NCBI GenBank assembly: GCA_026692705.1
Contig: JAPLOE010000228.1
Location: forward strand, 1 to 36,625
Source: Planctomycetota bacterium
Lineage (GTDB): Bacteria; Planctomycetota; UBA1135; GCA-002686595
DNA length: 36,625 nt
Reading direction: 5' to 3'
Under the pieces are notes generated by a model. That model was not told the DNA's origin. It worked only from the letters and a program-made list of their open reading frames with translations, and did not search any database. The position numbers and the translations under genes were made by a program. This document shows, piece after piece, positions 1-9,149 of this stretch; position 1 is the first letter of the stretch; the number at the start of each line of letters is the position of its first letter.

Positions 1-511
1 GCTTGATCGCGGCGCCGAGCGCGATGCCGATGAAGATCCAGCGACCGCCCGACGTGCTCTCCTGCGTCGCGCGCAGCACCTCGGCGCACGCGCGGCCTTC
101 CGGATAGGGGAGTTCCGCGTCGGCCTGCACGATCAGGAGGCGCCGCAGCGGAATCATCGCGAGGATGCCGAGCAGACCGCCGAAGAATGCGAGTAGCGCG
201 ACCTGATGCAGCGGCGGAGCGAAACCCCACAGGAACAGCGCGGGAATCGTGAAGATCGTGCCCGAGGCGAGCGAGGAGCTCGCGCTGCCGATCGTCTGCG
301 CCATGTTCGCCTCGAGCAGCGTGCCGCCGCGCGGCAGCAGCTTGAACACCGCCGCGGACAGCACCGCGATCGGGATCGAGGTCGAGACCGTCAGGCCCGC
401 CTTGAGCCCGAGGTAGGCGTTCGCGGCGCCGAACAGGCATCCGAACAGGACGCCGCACAAGATGGCCCTGAGCGTGAACTCCCGCAATTCTGCGTGCGTG
501 GTCGTTTGCAT
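1..511 (-). CDS. OPT-family oligopeptide transporter, N-terminal part (runs off the left edge)
   Basis: An open frame of 170 codons begins at the ATG whose complement is at 509-511 and is still open at base 1. The N-terminus (EFTLRAILCGVLFG, then AANAYLGLKAGLTVSTSIP) matches the opening of the prokaryotic OPT family: a charged start, a first membrane helix and the conserved NAYLGLKAG loop. It is followed by NMAQTIGSASSSLASG and further hydrophobic helices. OPT proteins are polytopic inner-membrane carriers of oligopeptides or metal chelates; the substrate cannot be told from this part. The gene lies 50 bp downstream of the two sulfatases on the same strand and may be co-transcribed. Only about the first quarter of a typical OPT protein is visible. 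Confidence 0.85.
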   Translation of the reverse strand, partial: MQTTTHAELREFTLRAILCGVLFGCLFGAANAYLGLKAGLTVSTSIPIAVLSAAVFKLLPRGGTLLEANMAQTIGSASSSLASGTIFTIPALFLWGFAPPLHQVALLAFFGGLLGILAMIPLRRLLIVQADAELPYPEGRACAEVLRATQESTSGGRWIFIGIALGAAIK

Positions 512-561
512 GGCTGGCGGCGCAGTCTAGGGCCCCGGAGCCCGGTCGTCGCGGCCCGCGG

Positions 562-2088
562 TCAGAACTGGAAGAAGCGGAACGGATCGCTCCGTTCCAC
601 TTCGTCCGGCCAGGGCACGGGCTGTCCGGTCGCCTCGTCGAGCGACATCTGGGCCCCCATGGCGCGCAGTCGCCCGCCGAGCATTCGCGCGAGCTCCTCG
701 ACGCGCGCGCGCGCGCTCGCGGCGAAGTCCAGCGTCTCGCCCGGATCGTCGGCGACGTCATACAACTCGAAGCCGCGGTCCGCGTGGCGATAGATCAGCT
801 TCCAGTCGCCGACGCGCAACGCGCTGAAAGGCCAGATGCCCGGCCCCTGCACGCCCCAGAAGTGCGGCTGGTGCCAGACGAGAATGCGGTCGGCCTCGAG
901 CGAGCCGCCGCGCAGCAACCCCGTCACGTCCAGCCCGTCGCGCTCGACTCCATCGTGCGGCAACTCGACGTGAGCCGCGGCGAGCAGCGTCGGGAACAGG
1001 TCCGTGCTGATCACCTGCGCGTCGTTGCGCTTCCCACGCGCGACTCCCGGTCCGCGCACCACGAGCGGGACGCGAATGCCGCCCTCGTAGCACGAGCCCT
1101 TTCCGCTGCGCAGCGGCGCGTTGTGCGTGTGCGGTTCGCCGCCGCGTCCGTGGGCCGAGAGCCCGCCGTTGTCGGAGGTGAAGATCACCAGCGTCTCGTC
1201 CGCGATCCCGAGCGCGTCGAGCTGCGCGAGCAGCGTGCCGAGAGCGGCGTCGCAGGTCTCGACCATCGTCGCGTAGGCGGCCTCGCGCGGATCGAGGTGC
1301 GTGTAGTTCGCCGCGTACCGCGGGTTGGCCGTGATCGGAGCGTGAACGGAATAGGGCGCGAAATTGAGGAAGAACGGCGTGCCGGCGGCGACGGCCGCGT
1401 CGATCTGCTCGACGGCTTCCGCCGCGAGCGCCTCCTCAAGGAACACGTTCTTGCCGTGCCAGCGCTCGAGCCCCGGCACGTCCCAGACGCGGTCGCCCTT
1501 GCGCGCCGCGGCGCTGAAGTTCTCGAGCCCGAGGAAGCTGCCCGGGCCACCGGCGCCGTGGCCCGCGACGTTGACGTCGAAGCCGAGATTGCGCGGATCG
1601 GCTCCCGCAGTGCCGACGGCGCCGAAGTGCGCCTTGCCGACATGGATCGTGCGATAGCCGGCCTGCTGCAGGAGCTCCGGCAGCGTCGTGTCCTCAGGCT
1701 GCAGCCCGTTGACGTCCCACTTCGGCGGCAGGAGGCCGGAGAACTTCGCGGACGTGTCGGTGTCCTTGCGCAGCGTCCAATAGGTGATGTGCGAGCGCGC
1801 GGGAGCCTGTCCCGTGAGGATCGCGGTGCGCGTCGGCGTGCACACCGGCGCGGCGGCATAGGCCTGAGTGAAGCTCAGTCCCTCGCGCGCAAGTCGCTCC
1901 AGATTCGGCGTGCGGTAACGATCGTTGAACGGCGTGCGCTCGGGGCCGAGCGCGACCGAGCTGTCCTGCCAGCCGAGGTCATCGACGAGGAACAGCACGA
2001 TGTTCGGAGGTCGCTGCGATGCTGGCGGAGCCGTCGGAACCGCGGCGCAGGCGGCGAGCAGGCCAACGAGCGGCAGCGACCAGCGCAT
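562..2088 (-). CDS. Formylglycine-dependent sulfatase, lipoprotein (508 aa)
   Basis: Type I sulfatase, hydrolysing a sulfate ester probably outside the cytoplasm. The leader ends in a lipobox, LAAC, with Cys14 as the predicted lipidated residue. The first metal-binding pair is DD36-37 (FLVDDLGW). The maturation motif CTPTRTAILTG starts at Cys83, the residue that would become formylglycine; GKAHFG and TSDNGG follow as in family members. Start: the ATG overlaps the TGA of the upstream sulfatase by one base (TGATG), so translation is probably coupled. The frame is open further upstream, but that part is the shadow of the neighbouring sulfatase. Substrate unknown; the closest roles are in polysaccharide or mucin desulfation. 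Confidence 0.93.
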   Translation of the reverse strand: MRWSLPLVGLLAACAAVPTAPPASQRPPNIVLFLVDDLGWQDSSVALGPERTPFNDRYRTPNLERLAREGLSFTQAYAAAPVCTPTRTAILTGQAPARSHITYWTLRKDTDTSAKFSGLLPPKWDVNGLQPEDTTLPELLQQAGYRTIHVGKAHFGAVGTAGADPRNLGFDVNVAGHGAGGPGSFLGLENFSAAARKGDRVWDVPGLERWHGKNVFLEEALAAEAVEQIDAAVAAGTPFFLNFAPYSVHAPITANPRYAANYTHLDPREAAYATMVETCDAALGTLLAQLDALGIADETLVIFTSDNGGLSAHGRGGEPHTHNAPLRSGKGSCYEGGIRVPLVVRGPGVARGKRNDAQVISTDLFPTLLAAAHVELPHDGVERDGLDVTGLLRGGSLEADRILVWHQPHFWGVQGPGIWPFSALRVGDWKLIYRHADRGFELYDVADDPGETLDFAASARARVEELARMLGGRLRAMGAQMSLDEATGQPVPWPDEVERSDPFRFFQF

Positions 2089-3482
2089 CACTTGGCGAGC
2101 TTCCCGGGCGCGCGGCAGTTGGCGCCTTCGCGGCCCTTCGCGGAATCGCCGAGGTCCGCGCGCGCGAGCTCGCACAGCTCGAGCAGCCGCTCGACGAAGT
2201 CCTCGTGCTCCTCGAACTGGTCCGTGGTCTCCGACGGATCCTCGTCGAGGTCGTACAACTCGGGCCGACCGTCCGCCTTGGCCGGAAGCACGAGCTTCCA
2301 ATTGCCGCTGCGCACGGCGACGAGCTCGCGATTCTCGTAGTGGAACAGCACTTCGCGCGGATTGAACTCCTCGGGCTTTCCGAGCAGCAGCGGCGAGAGA
2401 TCGTGGCCGTCGACGATGCGGTCGGCCGGAATTTCGGCGCCGGCGAGCCGCGCGAAGGTCGTGTAGAGGTCGAAACCCGCGACCAGCTCGCTGTTCACGC
2501 CGCCGGGCGCGATGTGACCCGGCCAGCGCGCGACGCACGCCACACGCGTGCCACCTTCGTAGCGCGCCTGATACTTGCCTTCGCGCAACCAGTGCCGGCG
2601 CTCGGGATCGACCGTCGCCGCATGCCCGTAGATGCCTTCGAGTTCCGGATAGCGATGCACGAGCGGCCCGTTGTCGGCACTGACGACGACGAGCGTGTCG
2701 CCGTCGAGGCCTTGTTTCGCGAGCTCGTCGAGCAGCTCGCCCACGGCCCAGTCGAGGCACAGCACCGCATCGCCGTACACGCCAGCCTGCGACTTGTACT
2801 GGAAACGCTGCGGAACGAGCCACGGCGTGTGCGTCTCGATGTTCGAGAGTTGCAGGTAGAACGGCGTGTCCTTGTGCTCGGCGATGAACGTGCGCGCCTC
2901 GGCGACGAAACGCTCGGGCAGGCTCGCGAGCTGCGCCGGCTGCTCGACGACGCTCTCGCCCCGCAGCAGCGGAATCGCCGGAAAACCGCGCGAAACCCGC
3001 GGTTCCTTCGCCGTGAGCCGCTCGGGCCCGTGGTCGTTGGGGTAGGGGATCCCGAAGAACAGGTCGAAGCCGTGGCGCGTCGGCAGGAACTGCGGGTGGT
3101 GACCCAGATGCCATTTGCCGACGAGCGCCGTCGCGTAGCCGCGCCCCTTGAGCAGCTCCGCGATCGTCACCTCGCTCTCGGCGAGCCCGACCTCCGAGTT
3201 GGGGAACAGCACCTGCGTCAGGCCGACCCGCTGCGCATAACAACCCGTCAGGATCGCCGCACGCGACGGCGTACAGGTCGCGGCCGGCGCATAGAAATCC
3301 GTGAAACGCAGCCCTTCGCTCGCGACGCGATCGACGTTCGGCGTGACGAGGTCGCGCGAGCCGTAGCACGAGAAATCGTCCCACGCGACGTCATCGGCGA
3401 GCACGTGCACGATGTTCGGCGGCCGCACCGGCTTCGGCGCGGGCTCGGCCGTCTGGAACAGCGCGAAAACGAGGGCGAGCAT
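2088..3482 (-). CDS. Formylglycine-dependent sulfatase (464 aa)
   Basis: Second arylsulfatase-type enzyme, first gene of the minus-strand pair. It opens with a short hydrophobic leader (MLALVFALFQ), then PPNIVHVLADD with the metal-binding DD30-31, the formylglycine motif CTPSRAAILTG from Cys70, GKWHLG and SADNGP. Length is normal for the family. The stop TGA shares a base with the ATG of the next sulfatase. The two paralogues are clearly divergent in sequence, so they probably act on different sulfated groups of one substrate rather than being a recent duplication. The maturation enzyme (FGE or anSME) is not in the window. Confidence 0.93.
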   Translation of the reverse strand: MLALVFALFQTAEPAPKPVRPPNIVHVLADDVAWDDFSCYGSRDLVTPNVDRVASEGLRFTDFYAPAATCTPSRAAILTGCYAQRVGLTQVLFPNSEVGLAESEVTIAELLKGRGYATALVGKWHLGHHPQFLPTRHGFDLFFGIPYPNDHGPERLTAKEPRVSRGFPAIPLLRGESVVEQPAQLASLPERFVAEARTFIAEHKDTPFYLQLSNIETHTPWLVPQRFQYKSQAGVYGDAVLCLDWAVGELLDELAKQGLDGDTLVVVSADNGPLVHRYPELEGIYGHAATVDPERRHWLREGKYQARYEGGTRVACVARWPGHIAPGGVNSELVAGFDLYTTFARLAGAEIPADRIVDGHDLSPLLLGKPEEFNPREVLFHYENRELVAVRSGNWKLVLPAKADGRPELYDLDEDPSETTDQFEEHEDFVERLLELCELARADLGDSAKGREGANCRAPGKLAK

Positions 3483-3650
3483 CGTTCAACGCCTCGAGGG
3501 CGCAGCAGACCGCGACTGGGGGGCCATGGGCGCCCGAGGATAGCGGTCGGCGCGAAGGCAGAGCGACCGAGGCGCCCGCCAGCTTGCCCCCCAGGCCCGC
3601 GACCCATGGAATTCGCTCTTCCCGCCAACGTGGAGGTGCCCTGGCGCATG

Positions 3651-3688
3651 GCTGCCTTGCGCCTTCGGGGCAAGCAGCCCCAAGGCGC
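3651..3688 (+). promoter_or_regulatory. Two mutually exclusive hairpins in the leader of the RCC1-repeat gene
   Basis: Hairpin A (3651-3678) pairs GCTGC and TTG with CAA and GCAGC around an inner C-TTCG-G tetraloop. Hairpin B (3659-3688) pairs GCGCCTT plus GGGG with CCCC plus AAGGCGC, with a single bulged C and a 7-base loop. They share bases 3659-3678, so only one can form at a time. Hairpin B ends 15 bases before the ATG at 3704. This layout resembles an attenuator or ribosome-access switch, but no ligand class is recognised and GC-rich DNA gives chance pairing. Confidence 0.35.
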
Positions 3689-3703
3689 GAAAGCAGAACC
3701 TCG

Positions 3704-5792
3704 ATGTCTTCGCCGAAACTCACGCCCACCCTCCGCCGTCGGATCCGTCTGGCTCCGTTGCTCTCGACTCTCGCACTCGCGAGCGTCGCCCAGGCGCAAG
3801 CCGACGTGTCCGCTTGGGGGCAATTCCGCCTGCACAGCGCGTGGCACCGCGAGGCGTTTGCCGACGTGCGCGCGGGCAGCGATTTCACGCTCGCGCGTCG
3901 TGCCGACGGTTCGATGGTGGCCTGGGGCGACAATTACGAATTCCAATGCGAGGTTCCGGCGCTTCCGGCGGGTGTGAGCTACACCGCGATGTCGGCCGGA
4001 CTCGAGCACGCGGTCGCGCTGCGCAGCGACGGCCAGATCGTCGTGTGGGGCGGATCGAGCGCGGGGCAGTGGCTCGTTCCGGCGCTCGCACCCGGGCGCT
4101 TCGCGGTCGCGGTCGACGCAGGCGGCAACTTCACGCTGGCGCTGCTGGACGACGGCAACGTGATCGCGTGGGGTGAGGTTTCGTCGGGGCAGGCGCTGGT
4201 TCCGGCGCTTCCCGCGGCGCGTTCGTACACCGCGATCGCGGCTGGCTCGCGCCACGCACTCGCACTGCGTGACGATGGAGCGCTGCTCGCGTGGGGCGAC
4301 GATTCCTCCGGCCAATGCAGCGTTCCGCCGCCGCCTGCGGGCGTGAGCGTCACCGCTTGCGCCGCTGGAGATGCGTTCAGCCTCGCGTTGCGGTCCGATG
4401 GCTGGATCGATGCGTGGGGCGACAACGCGCTCGGCCAGTGCAACGTTCCGAGTCTCCCGCCTGCGATGAAGTACGTCGCGCTTGCGGCCGGTCGCGCGCA
4501 CGCGCTCGCGTTGCGCGACGACGGCGAGCTCGTGGCGTGGGGCGACGGCGCGCTCGGTCAGCTCGATCTTCCGCAGCGTCCCGCGGGCGCGACTTGGAGC
4601 CACGTCGACGCTGGCGACGAGTTCTCGCTCGCGCAGCTCGACGACGAACACGTGGGGCCAGCTCGAGATTCCGGCGCTGCCGGCGGGCCTCTCCTACGTC
4701 GCGGCGACCGCGGGCTGGTTCCACAGCGCCGCAGTGCGCAGCGACGGCACTGCGGTCGCGTGGGGTCTCGGCGTCGCCGGCCAGACGAACGTGCCTGCGT
4801 TGCCCGCGGGCCTCGCGTACGTCGAGCTCGCCGCCGGCCAGAACTTCACGCTCGCGCGCCGCAGCGACGGCAGCGTGGTCGCGTTCGGCAACAACAACTT
4901 CGGCCAGCTCAACGTGCCCGCCTTGCCCGCGGGCGTGTCCTACGTCGAAATCGCCGCGAATTACCGGCACGGAGTCGCGCGGCGCAGCGATGGCGAAGTG
5001 GTGGCGTGGGGCTGGAATCCGCACGGCCAGTGCAACGTGCCTGCGTTGCCCGCGGGCGAGACGTGGGTCGAGATCGCGGCCGGTGGGGCGCACACGCTCG
5101 CGCTGCGCAGCGATGGCGTGGTGGCCGCCTTCGGTTGGAACAATTTCGGCCAGTGCAGCGTGCCGGCGCTTCCCGCTGGACTCACGTACGTCGAGATCGC
5201 GGCGGGCGAGTACCACTCGATCGCGCGGCGCAGCGACGGCGAGCTCGTCACCTGGGGCATCGAGCTCGTCGGGCCCGGCGCTCGCCCGGACCTCGCGCCC
5301 GGTTACGGCTGGAGCAAGCTCGCCGCGGGCCGCTACTTCTCGTCGGGCCTGAGCTCGCCGCTCGTGCCGCCGCCAACGAGCTACTGCACGGCCGGAACGA
5401 CGTCGAACGGCTGCAACGCGCACGTTTCCGCGACCGGAACGCCGTCGCGCTCGAGCGGCACCGGCTTCGCCTTGCGTGTCGACGGCGTCGAGGGGGCGCG
5501 CGCCGGAGCGCTGTTCATGGGCTTCGAACCCGCTGCGGTGCCGTGGGGCCAAGGCTCGAGCTTCGCCTGCATCGGTGCGCCGACCCCGCGCCTCGCGATG
5601 CTCGAGAGCGGTGGCACCGCCGGCACGTGCACCGGCGTCTTTGCGCTCGATTTCAACGCCTGGATGGCCTCGCACCCGGTGACGGCGCCGGCCGCCGGGA
5701 CGCTCGTCTGCGTGCAGGCCTGGTTCCGCGATCCGCCCAGTCCGAAGGCCACGAGCCTCTCGGACGCGCTGCGTTTCGTCGTGGCGCCCTGA
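3704..5792 (+). CDS. Secreted RCC1-like repeat protein with C-terminal YCTAG module; internal frameshift
   Basis: The ATG at 3704 opens a Sec signal peptide (RRRIRLAPLLSTLALASVAQA) followed by about a dozen 41-residue units of the form VEIAAG-x-H-xxALRSDG-xVVAWG-xNxxGQ-xxVPALPAG, an RCC1/beta-propeller-like blade. The first frame holds to about 4650 (LAQLDDE); the repeat then continues in another frame as NTWGQLEIPALPAG to the stop at 5790-5792. At the break one unit lacks positions 17-24, which fits a net loss of 23 nt. The last 136 residues (5382-5789) are a separate module starting YCTAGTTSNGC, also found in the laminin-G-like gene at 21745. Either the gene is broken or the assembly slipped in the repeats. 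Role: probably a cell-surface or extracellular binding protein. Confidence 0.8.
3860..5312 (+). repeat. Tandem 123-bp coding repeats (41-residue RCC1-like units)
   Basis: Twelve units in a row, each 41 residues when intact. The conserved core is AAG at positions 4-6, SDG or DDG at 15-17, AWG or AFG at 21-23, GQ at 28-29 and VPALPAG at 32-38. The units after the frameshift are more alike (VEIAAG, NVPALPAG) than those before it, suggesting more recent expansion or gene conversion in the distal half. The unit at about 4602-4700 is the short, frame-breaking one. Confidence 0.8.
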
Positions 5793-5798
5793 ACGCGC

Positions 5799-7202
5799 TC
5801 ACTTCTTCGCGAGCAGCTTCTCGATCGTCGCCGCGAGCTTCTCCGGCCCGTCGAAGCCGACCTCGCGCAGCACGATCTTGCCTTCGCGATCGAGGAAGTA
5901 GTTCGTCGGGAACGCGCCCACGAGCAGCGCCTCGTTGATGCGATCGGAGCCGAGCACGACGCGCCACGGGATGCCCTGCTTGCGCGCGTGCTCGATCTCG
6001 ACCTTGTGGTCCGCTTCCTTGTCGAACCCGATCACCACGAGGTCGTCCTTGTGCTTCGCGACGAGGTCCTTCAGGTGCGGGATCTCCTGATTGCACGGCC
6101 CGCACCACGACGCATAGAAGTTGAGCACGACGACCTTGCCCTTGAGGTCGGAGAGCTTGACTTCCTTGCCGTCGAGGTCCTTGCCGACGACGTCGCCGAC
6201 GATCTCGACCGCGGGCTTGCCGATCAGCTTCGCGACGACCTCGGCCTCGAGCCGTTCCTTCTCGCGGTATTCGCGCGTCGCCGCGATCTGCTCCTGCACG
6301 CGCAGCACCTCGACGAGGAAGTACGAATCCGACTGCTCGAACTGGCTGCCGAGCTTGTCCAGCGCGCTCTCCGCCGCGTCGAGGTCCTCACCGTAGGCGA
6401 GCCGCGAGACCTTCTCGAACTCGGCCTTGTCCGCGCGCAGCGCGACCAGTCGCTCCGGCGCGACCGTGCGCTGGCTCTTGAGCTGCAGCTCGTAGGAGAG
6501 CGTGCTCACGCGCAGCGGATCCGCGGAGAACTCGAGCTTCCAGCTCGCCTTGCAGCGCGTGACCACCTTGCGCGCGGGATCGATCTCGTAGTGCTCGCTG
6601 TACTCGTGCAGCTTCATCGAGCCGATCATCGCGTGCGCCGCCGGCAGCCCGACCGCGACCGCATCCAGCACGACCAACCCGTCCTTCGCGCTCGCCGTCC
6701 ACTCGAGTTCCGCCGCGAAGTCGAAGTCGTTGGGGAGCACGACCCGCCCGCCCTTCCACTTCGCTCCCGCCGCCGTCGGCACGTTCGCCGGCGGCGTCGG
6801 CACCGCACCGATCGCCATCAGCGCCGGCACGCCCGCGCTCATCGCCGGGAACATGCCCTCGGGCAGCGGCGCACGCGCCCGTTCCGCCGTGAGCTTGGGG
6901 AAGCGGTAGTTCGACGTGCGCGGCACCGTGCGAACCTGACCGCCGGACATGCCGCTCGCGGTCTCGAGTCCATGGAACAGCGCGACCTCGTTGTCGCTGC
7001 CGCCGAGCACGACGGCGCGCACCTCGAACGGCAGGTTCCAGCTGCCCTTGTCGTCCTGCTGGCGCGCGTTGCCCTTGTAGACGAACTCGCTGCCGGGGCC
7101 GAAGTCGACGACCTCCGCGACGGTCTGCGCGAACGAGCTCGCGACGAGCGCGAACGGAGCCAGGGAAACGAGCAGGGATCGAACGATGGGGGAGGGGAGC
7201 AT
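5799..7202 (-). CDS. Exported TlpA-like thiol-disulfide oxidoreductase with long N-terminal domain (467 aa)
   Basis: A signal peptide (MLPSPIVRSLLVSLAPFALVASSFA) leads into about 300 residues of no family I recognise, then a helical linker and a C-terminal thioredoxin fold of the TlpA/ResA type. The redox motif WCGPC is at residues 366-370, preceded by KGKVVVLNFYAS and followed by the cis-proline segment GAFPTNYFLD. It probably acts in the periplasm as a thiol reductant. Planctomycete-type genomes have many such fusions of an unknown N-terminal domain to a TlpA domain. Its stop lies 6 bp from the RCC1 gene's stop (convergent), and it sits 49 bp downstream of the antiporter gene on the same strand. 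Confidence 0.9.
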   Translation of the reverse strand: MLPSPIVRSLLVSLAPFALVASSFAQTVAEVVDFGPGSEFVYKGNARQQDDKGSWNLPFEVRAVVLGGSDNEVALFHGLETASGMSGGQVRTVPRTSNYRFPKLTAERARAPLPEGMFPAMSAGVPALMAIGAVPTPPANVPTAAGAKWKGGRVVLPNDFDFAAELEWTASAKDGLVVLDAVAVGLPAAHAMIGSMKLHEYSEHYEIDPARKVVTRCKASWKLEFSADPLRVSTLSYELQLKSQRTVAPERLVALRADKAEFEKVSRLAYGEDLDAAESALDKLGSQFEQSDSYFLVEVLRVQEQIAATREYREKERLEAEVVAKLIGKPAVEIVGDVVGKDLDGKEVKLSDLKGKVVVLNFYASWCGPCNQEIPHLKDLVAKHKDDLVVIGFDKEADHKVEIEHARKQGIPWRVVLGSDRINEALLVGAFPTNYFLDREGKIVLREVGFDGPEKLAATIEKLLAKK

Positions 7203-7251
7203 GCGAGCAGGCTAGCGCCGCTCCCGCGCGCTTGCATGCAGGCTCTCGACG

Positions 7252-8544
7252 TCAGGCCGCCGGCGGCGTCGAGGTCACGCTGCTCGGCGTGGCCCCGTTC
7301 CGTCGAACGACGACCCATTCGAAGATCGGGCTCGCCATCAGCGTCGTCACCACCGCCATCGTCGCGAGCATCGCGAAGATCTCCGGCGAGATCAGGCCGC
7401 GCTCGAGACAGATGTTGATGATGATCAGCTCCATCAGCCCGCGTGCGTTCATCAGGACGCCGATGCCGAGCGCCTCGCGCTGCGGCACGCCCGAGAGCCG
7501 CGCGGCTCCCCAGCACGCGACACCCTTGCCGACGACCGCCGCCGCAAGCACCGCCAGCGCAAGCAGCCACAACGTGCCGCTGTTGAGCAGCCCAAGGCGC
7601 GTGTTCAGGCCGGAATACGTGAAAAACAGCGGCAGGAGCAGCGCCACCGCCAGCGAGTGGCTGCGCTCGACCAGCGCCTTCGACACGACGCCGCGCGGCA
7701 TCGCGACGCCCATCACGAACGCGCCGAACACCGCATGCAGGTGGATCCTGTCGGTCCACCACGCACCCAGGCACATCAGCGCGAGGCAGAACGCGTACTC
7801 GCCGTCGCCGAGCTTGCCGCGCTCCTCGATGCCCTTCGCCCAGCGCCGCAGGAGCGGTCGCACCACCGCCAGCGCGAGCAGGGCGTAGGCCGCACCGCCG
7901 CCGATCGCGAGCGTCGCGTGCGAGAAGTCGCCGCTGAAGCTCGCCAGCACGATCGCGAGCAGGCACCACGCCGCGGCGTCGTCGATCGCTCCGGCGCCGA
8001 TCGCGACCGTGCCCATCGTCGTGCCGGTCAGGCCCTTGGAATGGATGATGCGCGCGAGCATCGGGAAGGCCGTGATGCACATCGACGCGCCGGTGAAGAT
8101 CATCGCGTTGGCGAGCGAGGTCTCGGCGGGGAACAGCGTCGTGCGCGTGAACAGCAGCCACGCGAGCCCCGCTCCCAACGCGAACGGAGCCGCCATGCCG
8201 GCGGCCGACACCGCCATCGACGTGCCGAAGCGCGAGCGGATCAGGTCGCCGCGAAAGTCGAGCCCGACCACGAACATGTAGATCGCCAGTCCCAGCTGCG
8301 ACACGGGGAACAGTACCCGCATCGACTCGCGCGGGAACAGCAGCGCGCTCCACTCCGGCGCGACGAGCCCGAACAGCGACGGGCCCAGCGCCACGCCCGC
8401 GATCATCTCGGCCACGACCTGCGGTTGGCCGAAGCGCGCCGCGACGAGCCCGACCAGTCGCGAGATGATCAGGATGATCCCCAGCTGCAGGAAGAACTGG
8501 ACCGCGAGATCGAACGGCGTCACGAGTGGGGGGCTCCGCGGCAA
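7252..8544 (-). CDS. CPA2-family cation/proton antiporter (430 aa)
   Basis: A polytopic membrane protein with about a dozen hydrophobic segments and no C-terminal Rossmann (TrkA-N) domain, so a short Na+/H+ or K+/H+ exchanger of the KefB/NapA type. Family signs are the early GLVAARFGQPQVVAEMIAG-VALGPSLFG segment and the paired acidic residues DD188-189 in GAGAIDDAAAW, the transport site of CPA2 exchangers. It probably serves pH or cation homeostasis in the inner membrane. The first residues (MPRSPPL) are weakly supported; a GTG a few codons later is possible. The 227 bp upstream hold no other gene I can support. Confidence 0.9.
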   Translation of the reverse strand: MPRSPPLVTPFDLAVQFFLQLGIILIISRLVGLVAARFGQPQVVAEMIAGVALGPSLFGLVAPEWSALLFPRESMRVLFPVSQLGLAIYMFVVGLDFRGDLIRSRFGTSMAVSAAGMAAPFALGAGLAWLLFTRTTLFPAETSLANAMIFTGASMCITAFPMLARIIHSKGLTGTTMGTVAIGAGAIDDAAAWCLLAIVLASFSGDFSHATLAIGGGAAYALLALAVVRPLLRRWAKGIEERGKLGDGEYAFCLALMCLGAWWTDRIHLHAVFGAFVMGVAMPRGVVSKALVERSHSLAVALLLPLFFTYSGLNTRLGLLNSGTLWLLALAVLAAAVVGKGVACWGAARLSGVPQREALGIGVLMNARGLMELIIINICLERGLISPEIFAMLATMAVVTTLMASPIFEWVVVRRNGATPSSVTSTPPAA

Positions 8545-8771
8545 AGGCTACACCGCGGACGGCGTCGAAGTCTCCCGGCTTGCCCCCGCGCCCGGACCCG
8601 GAAGGAAATTCCATTCTGGGGAGGCCCACCGCCGCTCGCCGCCTCGCGTGCGCCGCCGCCGCCACCACAGCGTGCTAGGTTTGCGCGGGCCGGAAGCGGC
8701 CCCGCGTGTTGTCGCCCCCCGCGACACCTGCGTCGCCTCGACTCCCTCCTCACTCACCGCCGAACTTCCGA

Positions 8772-9149
8772 ATGCGCCACTTCACGCCCATCGTTCTCGG
8801 ACTCTGCCTGCTCGGTTCCTGCGCTGCCGTCGCGCCGTCGGGAGCCGCAGTCGCCTCCGCGCCCGCGATTCAAGTCGAGCGCGCACCGTGGATCCGCTCC
8901 GCGCACGCGCAAGTCGTCGATTCGCACGTCGAGGTCGAGCTCGTCGGCGCCTTCCCCGCGCTCCAGTCGCGCCGCGCCGTGACGGTCGAGGCCGTCGACG
9001 CCGCGGGCCAGCGCCTGTTCGCGGTCAGCGGCGTCGCTGCGCTCGGCACGCTCGACGCGCGCTTCCACCGCAGCGCGAAGTCGCGCCTCTCGCTCGCGCT
9101 GCCGCAGCTCGACGGCGTCGCCGAGCTGCGCGTCAGCGCGGGCCGCTGA
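8772..9149 (+). CDS. Small lipoprotein of unknown function (125 aa)
   Basis: The ATG at 8772 opens a lipoprotein signal (MRHFTPIVLGLCLLGSC) with lipobox LGSC and Cys17 as the predicted lipidated residue. After a small Ala/Pro-rich spacer comes a compact, probably beta-rich domain (SHVEVELVGAFPALQSRRAVTVEAVD) that I do not recognise. The frame extends 22 codons further upstream, but that part is Pro-rich and lacks a signal. Its stop abuts the stop of the convergent porin gene. Likely membrane-anchored; no function can be assigned. Confidence 0.65.
   Translation: MRHFTPIVLGLCLLGSCAAVAPSGAAVASAPAIQVERAPWIRSAHAQVVDSHVEVELVGAFPALQSRRAVTVEAVDAAGQRLFAVSGVAALGTLDARFHRSAKSRLSLALPQLDGVAELRVSAGR

Noticed and set aside
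562-3384. A 940-codon open frame across both sulfatase genes
   Set aside because: Its first 430 residues are Arg/Ala-rich shadow of the upstream sulfatase; only the part from 2088 is a protein.
2019-3977. Long plus-strand frame opposite the sulfatases
   Set aside because: Composition is Arg/Glu-rich as expected for the antisense of high-GC coding DNA; the opposite strand has complete catalytic motifs.
3860-5312. Regularly spaced repeats as a possible CRISPR array
   Set aside because: The period is 123 bp, the repeats are coding and graded in similarity; no short identical repeat with unique spacers.
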